A DNA stretch of 5,059 nucleotides from Deltaproteobacteria bacterium (lineage in GTDB: Bacteria; Desulfobacterota; DAOWNY01). The notes under the pieces were generated by a model. It ran no database searches and was not told the DNA's origin. It was given only the letters and a program-made list of their open reading frames with translations. Shown here piece by piece: positions 1 to 5,059 of this stretch. The DNA is taken from the NCBI GenBank assembly GCA_030642325.1, contig DAOWNY010000140.1, positions 1 to 5,059 on the forward strand. Reading direction: 5' to 3'. Every line of letters starts with the position of its first letter. Position 1 is the stretch's first letter. A program made the translations under genes and the position numbers.

Positions 1-264
1 TAAATTTCTCGATTCGTTATGTTCTCCGGTAATCGATAACTTCAAATTTTCCCTGATATTCCCAGCTTCTCCCAGTAGTTTCAACTCATGCTCAGCATGT
101 TCAGCTTCATTTTTTGCTGTCTGAAAAAATACATCAGCTATCTGATCAAAACCTTCTTCCCGGGCAGCAGAAGCAAAGTAGTTATATTTAGCGTAAGCTT
201 GTAATTCTTTTATATAATGAGTTCGTAAGTTTTCCTCGGTTTTACTTCCTTTTAGATCCACCAT
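1..264 (-). CDS. rbr: Rubrerythrin, N-terminal 88 residues (cut by window edge)
   Basis: Rubrerythrins are cytoplasmic di-iron proteins that reduce hydrogen peroxide in anaerobes, taking electrons from a rubredoxin-type centre. The ATG at 264 is preceded by AGAGGA six bases upstream, and the frame stays open to base 1. The product opens with the family's MxDLKGSKTEENL pattern, followed by the first ferritin-like helices. Visible di-iron ligands are Glu20, Glu53 and His56 (the NEAEHAEHE helix, same numbering as classical rubrerythrin) and the EHNE motif at 81-84, equivalent to the third-helix EHxE pair. The link between helices two and three is about 13 residues shorter than in Desulfovibrio vulgaris rubrerythrin, from memory, as in the common shorter subfamily. 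The fourth helix and any C-terminal rubredoxin domain lie outside the window, so it cannot be told whether this is a full rubrerythrin or a rubredoxin-less erythrin. It follows the rhodanese gene after 156 bases and may have its own promoter. Confidence 0.93.
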   Translation of the reverse strand, partial: MVDLKGSKTEENLRTHYIKELQAYAKYNYFASAAREEGFDQIADVFFQTAKNEAEHAEHELKLLGEAGNIRENLKLSITGEHNESRNL

Positions 265-420
265 TTTTCCTCTAAATGAAATGAATATTTTAGCAACGAT
301 TACTATTTACTAATGGGGGTAATTAAATAGGCTGCGTTTTGTCCCAGTACCAGCATAAATTGACTAATAATTGGGAATGATTCTCTGATTGCATGTCTTT
401 ACCCTGACGATTTCTCCCCA

Positions 421-741
421 TCATTCTTCCATTGGGTACCCTGAATTTTTCCAAGCCTCCACACCTCCGCCAAGTATTTGTACATTGTTGAACCCTTCTT
501 CAACGTATTTTGTTGCCTGACCGGCAGCGCTTGCTTCCTTGGGTCAGGCACAGTAAAATATGATTTTTTTCTCTTTTGCTAGAGAAGAGAGTTTTGATTT
601 GAATTGGGTTAATGAAAGTGCACCTTCCAGGTGTACCTTATTGAATTTTTTCTCATCATCATAGGCACAGACAAGGAGCGCCGAACCGGAAGTTATTTTC
701 TGCCTTGCTCCTTCAGGGGAAATACGGATAGGTTCTGTCAT
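421..741 (-). CDS. Rhodanese-like protein with in-frame UGA, predicted selenoprotein
   Basis: This is a single rhodanese domain of 106 aa if UGA at 544-546 is read as selenocysteine (residue 66). The part before the UGA (65 aa) carries the early domain features: LLVCAYDDE at 22-30, the HLEGA motif at 38-42 and the strand IIFYC ending in Cys64. The part after it, in the same frame, starts PKEASAA and continues to VQILGGGVEAWKNSGYP, the standard C-terminal half and end of a rhodanese domain, then stops at a second UGA (421-423). Related rhodaneses have YCxCPxExxSA here, so the UGA replaces a cysteine. A SECIS-like hairpin lies just downstream. The start has a strong site (AGGGGGGTG, about seven bases before ATG). 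Rhodaneses move sulfane sulfur through a cysteine persulfide; the Cys-x-Sec pair suggests a redox or sulfur/selenium-transfer role, which is inference. A nonsense mutation of a UGC or UGU codon is the main alternative, but the intact downstream frame argues against it. A gene caller would report only the 544-741 fragment. Confidence 0.85.
514..546 (-). promoter_or_regulatory. UGA codon plus SECIS-like hairpin for selenocysteine insertion
   Basis: After the UGA (546-544) come 21 bases and then a hairpin: stem TGCC (526-523), loop GGTCA (522-518), stem GGCA (517-514). Bacterial SECIS elements lie inside the coding region about 16-37 bases past the UGA and have a G among the first two loop bases; both conditions are met. 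The loop GGUC resembles that of E. coli fdhF (AGGUCU), recalled from memory. A weak lower helix may form between AGCG and CGTT. The apical stem is only four pairs, so SelB binding is inferred rather than shown. Confidence 0.65.
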
Positions 742-762
742 TTTTCACCCCCCTCTTTTTTT

Positions 763-789
763 ATTATATCCGAATTTTATTAACAACAA
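763..789 (-). promoter_or_regulatory. Possible sigma-70-type promoter for the rhodanese gene
   Basis: In the 57-base gap between the msr gene and the rhodanese gene, the minus strand carries a perfect TATAAT (768-763). Fifteen bases upstream is TTGTTG (789-784), which matches the -35 consensus only in TTG, and the spacer is short. Transcription would begin near 756, leaving a leader of about 15 bases that is mostly ribosome binding site. The surroundings are A/T-rich, so a chance match is possible. Confidence 0.35.
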
Positions 790-798
790 ACTGATTTT

Positions 799-1839
799 TT
801 ATTCATCCCTCAAAATATGGCAAATCGGTCGATTGTTTTTTGAATAGTAATCTTGATGGTAAGCTTCGGCTTCATAAAAGTCGGTGGCAGGTACAATTTC
901 GGTCACTGCTTTGTCCGGGAATACTCCTGATCGATCAAAGTCGATTTTTGATTTATCGGCTGCCTTTTTTTGGCGCTCATTATGATAAAAAACAGCCGAT
1001 CGGTACTGAGTTCCCACATCATATCCCTGCCGGTTCAATGTCGTGGGATCATGCAATCTCCAAAAATAATCCAAAAGTTTTTCGTAGGAAACGATATTGG
1101 GGTCGTATTTCACTTGAACCGCTTCCGCATGGCCGGTTTGGCCGGTGCATATCAATTGATAGGTGGGATTTTTCCTGTGGCCTCCCGTATAGCCCACGGT
1201 AGTTGCAAGAACCCCGTCAATTTTACGAAATATGACTTCAACTCCCCAGAAGCAACCGGCGGCAAACGTGGCCGGCTCGATTTTTTTATTTTCTGCAGGC
1301 GGTTCTTTTTCATCTTCTTTGACAAAGAATTTTTTAAACTGTCCGTACCCCTCTTTTTCCAGATCTTCCACAGGTATAAATCTGAGGGCAGCGGAATTGA
1401 TGCAATATCGCAATCCGGTTGGTTTCGGGCCATCTTCAAAAACATGCCCTAAATGGGAATCTGCTTTTTTGCTCCTTACCTCGGTTCCGGACATGAAAAG
1501 GGAGCGATCATTTTCGGCAATGATATTTTCATTTATGAGAGGCCGGACAAAGCTGGGCCAGCCGGTGCCGGAATCGAATTTATCCATTGAACTGAAAAGG
1601 GGCTCTCCGGAAACAATATCCACATAAATACCGGCTCTTTTGTCATCCCAGTAATCATTTTTAAAAGGCCTTTCAGTGCCGTTTTCCTGGGTCACCAGGT
1701 ATTGCAAAGGGGTCAACTTTTTCTTTAATTCTGCTTTGTTCATTATGCCTTCATAGCTGTTTTTGCAGCATGTGACGGCCGCAATATTTAACATTAAAAG
1801 ACTCAGCAAAATATTTCGGATTATTATTATTCTGTTCAT
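799..1839 (-). CDS. msrAB: Fused peptide methionine sulfoxide reductase MsrB-MsrA, probably exported
   Basis: This bifunctional enzyme reduces both diastereomers of methionine sulfoxide, MsrB the R and MsrA the S form, repairing oxidised proteins. From the start at 1839 it is 346 aa. Residues 1-25 look like an export signal: MNR, Arg8, a hydrophobic run at 9-22, then CysCys at 24-25, which might serve as a poor lipobox. The MsrB domain (about 33-175) has SGTGWPSF (90-97), SHLGHVF (128-134) and RYCIN with catalytic Cys146. The zinc CxxC pairs are absent, and Thr92 sits where many MsrBs have the resolving Cys. A charged linker (174-188) leads to MsrA (189-346), with GCFWG and catalytic Cys196, TGHAE (235-239), YHQDY (327-331), and Cys231 and Cys340 as possible resolving residues. 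Start choice is uncertain: 1839 lies 19 bases after the ferredoxin stop but has no clear ribosome site; 1905 would overlap that gene; 1743 has AAGG nearby and would give a cytoplasmic form. Confidence 0.95.
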   Translation of the reverse strand: MNRIIIIRNILLSLLMLNIAAVTCCKNSYEGIMNKAELKKKLTPLQYLVTQENGTERPFKNDYWDDKRAGIYVDIVSGEPLFSSMDKFDSGTGWPSFVRPLINENIIAENDRSLFMSGTEVRSKKADSHLGHVFEDGPKPTGLRYCINSAALRFIPVEDLEKEGYGQFKKFFVKEDEKEPPAENKKIEPATFAAGCFWGVEVIFRKIDGVLATTVGYTGGHRKNPTYQLICTGQTGHAEAVQVKYDPNIVSYEKLLDYFWRLHDPTTLNRQGYDVGTQYRSAVFYHNERQKKAADKSKIDFDRSGVFPDKAVTEIVPATDFYEAEAYHQDYYSKNNRPICHILRDE

Positions 1840-1858
1840 TGGATGCCGGACATATGGT

Positions 1859-2155
1859 CTAATCAAGGATTGCTTCAATTTGGGAAACAATTTGCCCCAC
1901 ATCATCGATCGAAACTTCTGAAAACCAGATTTTTTGTGGATATATCATTACATTGGGGCCTTTGCCGCAAAGGCCCATACAGCCGGATTGAGAAACTCTC
2001 ACCTGTTTCTTCCATCCCCGGTTGCCAACCTCTTTTTTTAAAGTTTTGCTGATGAGCGGGCTATTCTGATCAGCGCAGGATTTTCGTTCTCCGCCCCGGT
2101 CATTGGTGCAAACGAAAATATGACAGATATAGGGCGACTCTTTCTGTTCAGCCAT
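1859..2155 (-). CDS. Short [2Fe-2S] ferredoxin, thioredoxin-like fold
   Basis: This 98-aa protein belongs to the (2Fe-2S) ferredoxin family with a thioredoxin-like fold, related to Clostridium pasteurianum [2Fe-2S] ferredoxin and to the NuoE subunit. Four cysteines match the cluster pattern: Cys16 (HIFVCTNDR), Cys27 (KSCAD), Cys59 and Cys63 (SQSGCMGLCGKGPNV). Cys11 is extra. There is no signal peptide, so it should be a soluble cytoplasmic one-electron carrier; its partner is not known from sequence. The ATG at 2155 has AAGGAG seven bases upstream, so the start is secure. It lies 45 bases after the DUF255 gene and its stop is 19 bases before the msr start used here, an arrangement that suggests one transcript and possible translational linkage. 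Standalone proteins of this family are often hard to assign; an electron-supply role for neighbouring reductases is a guess from context. Confidence 0.9.
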   Translation of the reverse strand: MAEQKESPYICHIFVCTNDRGGERKSCADQNSPLISKTLKKEVGNRGWKKQVRVSQSGCMGLCGKGPNVMIYPQKIWFSEVSIDDVGQIVSQIEAILD

Positions 2156-2200
2156 CGGGGAACTCCTTTTTTTGAAGATTCAAAAAATTTTGTAGAAAAG

Positions 2201-4291
2201 TTACTGAATAGACCTTAATCCAGCAATGTCCACTATCGGTGTTTTACAGGTATACTGCTCGCAAACATAAACCGCAGGTTGCCGGTTTATGGGGTTAAGC
2301 AACTCTGTAAAGGGAGAAAGGGCGGTAAGCCTATTGCCTTCTTCTCCCTCAGGCCGGAGCAGCAATACCTTGTTTGGTAAAAACATCCGGTGAATGAGTG
2401 CAATCATATCCCTGGTAGTTTTCTGCAGAGGATCTCCTGCAATGACAATTTCCAGGCTTGGTCCCACCATGAAATCAAGGGCGCACATAAACTGGGTATG
2501 GGCCTGAGGGTAAGCTTTAACCTGCGGGGAAAAAGCCTTGATCAATTGATCCGCTCTTTTCTCCAGATCAATATTCCCGGTCATCCTTGCCAGACGAAGC
2601 AGATTTATTGCCGCTACCGAGTTGCCCGAAGGCAGAGCTCCGTCATAAACTTCCTTGCTCAGGATAATAAGCCTCTCATTATCCTCACCTGCAAAATAAA
2701 AACCTCCTTCTTGTTCATCCCAAAAAAGCTCAATCATATTCCGGTTGATGGCGACAGCCTCTTCAAGATAGCGGATTTTAAAGGTGGCCTCATACAGTTC
2801 AATCAAGCCCCAGACCAGAAAGGCATAATCATCCAGATATCCGGGGTAGGCTACTTCCCCATGTCGGTAGCGCCGGAATATCCTCCCGTCTTTTTTTCGC
2901 AGTTTGCTCAGAATAAAATCGGCGGCATTTCCGGCGGCAACGGCGTATTTTTCCTCGCCAAAAGCCTGGTAGCCCTTGGCCAGGGCGGCAATCATCAGTC
3001 CATTCCAGGAGGTGAGAATCTTGTCGTCCTTGAGCGGATGCACCCGTTTTTTCCGGATCTCAAAAAGCTTTTTGCGGCCACTGCCCAGACAGTCCTCAAG
3101 TTTTTGCAGGTTAATGCCTTCTTTTTTGGCAAAGGCCTCCGGGGAAACCTGGATATGGGGAATATTACGGCCATCTTCAAAATTACCGGCGCCGCTGATA
3201 TCGTAAAAACGACAAAAAAGCTCTCCTGCTTTTTCTCCTAAATGATCTTTAACTTCCTTTTTTGTCCAAAGATAAAATAATCCTTCCTTTCCTTCGCTAT
3301 CGGCGTCTTCCGCTGAATAAAATCCTCCCTCCGGAGAGGTCATGTCCCTCAATACATAGGTAAAAATCTCTTTGGCAACCCGGGCATAAGTATCGTTTTT
3401 GGTCGATTGATAGGCTTCGACATAAGCCATGGCCGGCAGGGCCTGATCGTACAACATCTTTTCAAAGTGGGGTGCCAGCCATTTTTTATCAACCGAATAG
3501 CGGTGGAAGCCAAAACCGATCTGATCAAAGATACCCCCTCCTCTCATCGCCTCCAGGGTTTTTTCCACCATGGAAAGAACAGCGGTATCGTTGCTCCGCT
3601 TATACCAGCGCAAAAGAAAGGTGAGGTGGTGGGGAGTGGGAAATTTCGGGGCAGAGCCGAATCCGCCCCAGGTAGCATCAAAGTTTTTCGTTAATTGTTC
3701 ATAAGCCAATTGCAAAGTTTCCCGGCCCAAAGATTTACCCGACTCCGGTCGCAGGGAATGGTCCCGGGACTTAAGGGCATTGGTAATCTGTTCGCTGGAT
3801 TGGATCATCCGCTCCCGGTCATTTTGCCACATTTTGGCTATTTGGGTTAGAAGCTCTGCAAAGCCCGTCATTCCCATCCGGCTATCTTTGGGAAAATAGG
3901 TTCCGGCAAAGAAGGGCTTTTTCTCCGGTGTCATAAAAATGGAAAGGGGCCATCCGCCTCTCCCGGTAAGGGATTGACAGACGCTCATATAGACATGGTC
4001 AATATCAGGCCGCTCCTCACGGTCAACCTTGATGGCGATGAAATGCTTGTTTAAAAGGCGGGCGATTTCCTCATCTTCAAATGATTCGTGGGCCATAACG
4101 TGACACCAGTGGCAGGTAGCATATCCTATGGAAAGGAAGATCGGCTTATTCTCTTTCTTCGCCTTTTGAAAGGCCTCATCACCCCAGGGATACCAGTTTA
4201 CCGGGTTTTCGGCATGCTGGAGAAGGTAGGGGCTCTTCTCATGGGCCAGTCTATTAACTCTTTGCCCTGCCACCGCTTCGGAGTGATGCAT
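2201..4291 (-). CDS. DUF255 / YyaL-type protein: thioredoxin-fold domain plus alpha/alpha-barrel
   Basis: The core product (696 aa from ATG 4291) belongs to the thioredoxin-domain DUF255 family, which includes bacterial YyaL and mammalian SPATA20. The family signature NRLAHEKSPYLLQHA is at 13-27 and NPVNWYPW at 29-36. A thioredoxin-like domain (about 10-170) has the redox motif Cys60-His-Trp-Cys63, then GGWPLSIF from 112 and AGTYFP around 129-134. The rest is a long helical six-hairpin glycosidase-like or epimerase-like region with HFEKMLYD (275-282) and LTSWNGLM. A Cys pair near the end (677, 682) is typical of the family. The biochemical function is unknown. The frame can start earlier, at ATG 4399 or GTG 4414 (the latter overlapping the flavodoxin stop by one base), adding 36-41 residues with a hydrophobic stretch. 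I favour 4291: it gives normal family length, has GGGGG just upstream, and the extension consists largely of a terminator-like hairpin. Export with a signal peptide remains possible. Confidence 0.93.
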   Translation of the reverse strand: MHHSEAVAGQRVNRLAHEKSPYLLQHAENPVNWYPWGDEAFQKAKKENKPIFLSIGYATCHWCHVMAHESFEDEEIARLLNKHFIAIKVDREERPDIDHVYMSVCQSLTGRGGWPLSIFMTPEKKPFFAGTYFPKDSRMGMTGFAELLTQIAKMWQNDRERMIQSSEQITNALKSRDHSLRPESGKSLGRETLQLAYEQLTKNFDATWGGFGSAPKFPTPHHLTFLLRWYKRSNDTAVLSMVEKTLEAMRGGGIFDQIGFGFHRYSVDKKWLAPHFEKMLYDQALPAMAYVEAYQSTKNDTYARVAKEIFTYVLRDMTSPEGGFYSAEDADSEGKEGLFYLWTKKEVKDHLGEKAGELFCRFYDISGAGNFEDGRNIPHIQVSPEAFAKKEGINLQKLEDCLGSGRKKLFEIRKKRVHPLKDDKILTSWNGLMIAALAKGYQAFGEEKYAVAAGNAADFILSKLRKKDGRIFRRYRHGEVAYPGYLDDYAFLVWGLIELYEATFKIRYLEEAVAINRNMIELFWDEQEGGFYFAGEDNERLIILSKEVYDGALPSGNSVAAINLLRLARMTGNIDLEKRADQLIKAFSPQVKAYPQAHTQFMCALDFMVGPSLEIVIAGDPLQKTTRDMIALIHRMFLPNKVLLLRPEGEEGNRLTALSPFTELLNPINRQPAVYVCEQYTCKTPIVDIAGLRSIQ

Positions 4292-4316
4292 AGTGCCCCC
4301 TGATAAAAAAACCATG

Positions 4317-4375
4317 AAAAAAAGAAATATCCCCGGGGAAACAAGAGGACCCTGATGATTAACCCCGGGGATATT
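4317..4375 (-). terminator. Intrinsic-terminator-like hairpin between flavodoxin and DUF255 genes
   Basis: The minus strand reads a perfect 13-base stem, AATATCCCCGGGG (4375-4363), a 24-base loop, and CCCCGGGGATATT (4338-4326), followed by TC and seven T's (4323-4317). A G+C-rich stem followed by a T run, about 40 bases after the flavodoxin stop, is the classical Rho-independent layout. It lies inside the DUF255 frame if that gene starts at 4399 or 4414, and in its leader if it starts at 4315 or 4291. It may end flavodoxin transcripts partially or act as an attenuator. Confidence 0.65.
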
Positions 4376-4402
4376 GCATAGAATCAATCTTTTTAACATA
4401 TC

Positions 4403-4430
4403 TATATAGACCACTATTCCATTTTTTCAA
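4403..4430 (-). promoter_or_regulatory. Possible promoter at the end of the flavodoxin gene
   Basis: On the minus strand TTGAAA (4430-4425, five of six to the -35 consensus) is followed after 16 bases by TATATA (4408-4403, four of six). Transcription would start near 4396, past the ATG at 4399, so the hairpin at 4317-4375 would fall in the leader of a DUF255 message translated from 4291. The match is modest and lies partly in coding sequence. Confidence 0.25.
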
Positions 4431-4857
4431 CTATCCCTTTTCCGTAATCCTGACAGGCCCGTAACGCCTCATCAGTGTCCAGAATATTTTCTTTCAGGTT
4501 TAAAGAACCGAGATTAACCACGTTCATTTTGTAGACGTATTCCATTGTATCAAAAATTATCCCGGGGGCATCGCCACTGTGGGTATAGGATCCGAATGCT
4601 CCCCCCACCTTTCCCTGAAGGCCTGCTTTTTCAGCCAGAAAGAGAAAAGTTTTCATGCCGTTGGTCATATCCCGGTGGTAGGTGGGACAACCAAAAATAT
4701 ATCCATCATAACCCTGCAGTTCCTTCTCATTTTTAATGCCTGATATTTTCTTGACATCAACGGTATTTCCGGTTATACGAATCCCTTCCGCCATAAACTC
4801 CGCCAATTTTTTGGTATTACCTGTCCTGCTGTCATAAGCAACTAATACTTTTTTCAT
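4414..4857 (-). CDS. Flavodoxin-like FMN protein
   Basis: This 147-aa protein is a single flavodoxin-fold domain. The first strand KKVLVAYDS leads into the FMN-phosphate loop SRTGNT at 10-15. GYIFGCPTYHRD (52-63) and FGSYTHSGDAPG (88-99) are the loops that hold the isoalloxazine ring; they resemble the flavodoxin module of FprA-type flavodiiron proteins more than classical long-chain flavodoxins. Length is that of a short-chain flavodoxin, with no signal peptide or transmembrane segment, so it should be cytoplasmic and carry one or two electrons by FMN. The ATG at 4857 has AAGGAG seven bases upstream, which fixes the start. It is the first complete gene of the cluster in transcription order; its stop touches the earliest possible start of the DUF255 frame, and a terminator-like hairpin follows. 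The physiological partner is unknown; the neighbouring redox enzymes are candidates by context only. Confidence 0.93.
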   Translation of the reverse strand: MKKVLVAYDSRTGNTKKLAEFMAEGIRITGNTVDVKKISGIKNEKELQGYDGYIFGCPTYHRDMTNGMKTFLFLAEKAGLQGKVGGAFGSYTHSGDAPGIIFDTMEYVYKMNVVNLGSLNLKENILDTDEALRACQDYGKGIVEKME

Positions 4858-5059
4858 AATATTACTCCTTTGGTTTTAGGTTGTTTTAGAAAAGTTACTC
4901 GATCAATCACATTAAATTTATGAACAAATCTCTTCCGCTATTCTTTTTCCTGTACCGTTAAAAAAATTTGAAATCATCCTTATTCAAGTTGTAACATCAA
5001 AATAAGCATGGGTAGCCCCTTTATTTCAGCAACCCTTCCGGATTCCCGGATGCACGGGA

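Noticed and set aside
323..394. 23-codon minus-strand ORF between the rhodanese and rubrerythrin genes, with AGGG upstream
   Set aside because: Too short and without any recognised family or composition signal; could be a leader peptide but nothing supports it.
421..423. Second UGA of the rhodanese gene as another selenocysteine codon
   Set aside because: The rhodanese domain ends naturally here (SGYPMEE), and the following 18 codons before the next stop show no conserved character.
840..1627. Several plus-strand open frames of 120-160 codons opposite the msr gene
   Set aside because: They mirror the conserved MsrB-MsrA coding strand and encode no recognisable protein.
2390..3241. Long plus-strand open frame (283 codons) opposite the DUF255 gene
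   Set aside because: It lies wholly antisense to a clearly conserved protein, has no recognisable domain, and its composition is that of a reverse-strand shadow.
2193..4899. Direct repeat tagaaaagttact at 2193-2205 and 4887-4899
   Set aside because: A 13-base A/T-rich match, one copy overlapping a stop codon; no flanking similarity or mobile-element structure, so likely chance.
4918..4977. 19-codon minus-strand ORF upstream of the flavodoxin
   Set aside because: The AAGG sits directly against the ATG, too close to serve as a ribosome site, and the peptide is unrecognised.
4980..5059. Minus-strand frames open from the right edge, ending at 5021 and at 4980
   Set aside because: One may be the tail of an upstream gene, but 12-25 codons are too few to choose a frame or name a product.

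Overview
This 5.06 kb window is a one-strand (minus) gene cluster, almost certainly from an anaerobic or microaerotolerant bacterium. The low-to-moderate G+C, the rubrerythrin, the free flavodoxin and thioredoxin-like ferredoxin, and a predicted selenoprotein would suit the Desulfobacterota (former Deltaproteobacteria). That placement is an inference from gene content; no phylogenetic marker is present.

Layout in the direction of transcription, right to left: a 200-base leader with no convincing gene (4858-5059); a flavodoxin-like protein (4857-4414); a 122-base spacer or coding extension holding a perfect 13-bp hairpin followed by seven T's (4317-4375); a large DUF255/YyaL-type protein with a thioredoxin-fold N-terminus (4291-2201, with possible earlier starts); a short [2Fe-2S] thioredoxin-like ferredoxin (2155-1859); a fused methionine sulfoxide reductase MsrB-MsrA with a probable export signal (1839-799); a rhodanese-like protein whose gene is interrupted by an in-frame UGA (741-421); a 156-base gap; and the N-terminal 88 codons of a rubrerythrin that runs off the left edge (264-1).

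The best find is the rhodanese gene. The frame closes at UGA (544-546), but the same frame continues through the whole second half of a rhodanese domain to a normal stop at 421-423, giving 106 aa. The UGA falls two residues after the canonical rhodanese cysteine, in a Cys-Ala-UGA-Pro context where relatives have Cys. A small hairpin with a GGUCA loop sits 21 nt past the UGA, within the spacing and loop rules for bacterial SECIS elements. This is best read as a selenocysteine-containing rhodanese.

The genes share a theme of thiol and peroxide redox chemistry: repair of oxidised methionine (MsrBA), peroxide removal (rubrerythrin), sulfur or selenium-based thiol chemistry (rhodanese), a CxxC thioredoxin-fold protein (DUF255), and two small electron carriers (flavodoxin and [2Fe-2S] ferredoxin). 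A working model is an oxidative-stress repair cluster in an anaerobe. Shared strand and mostly short gaps support co-transcription, but the hairpin at 4317-4375 and a good -10 box before the rhodanese gene suggest internal transcriptional breaks.
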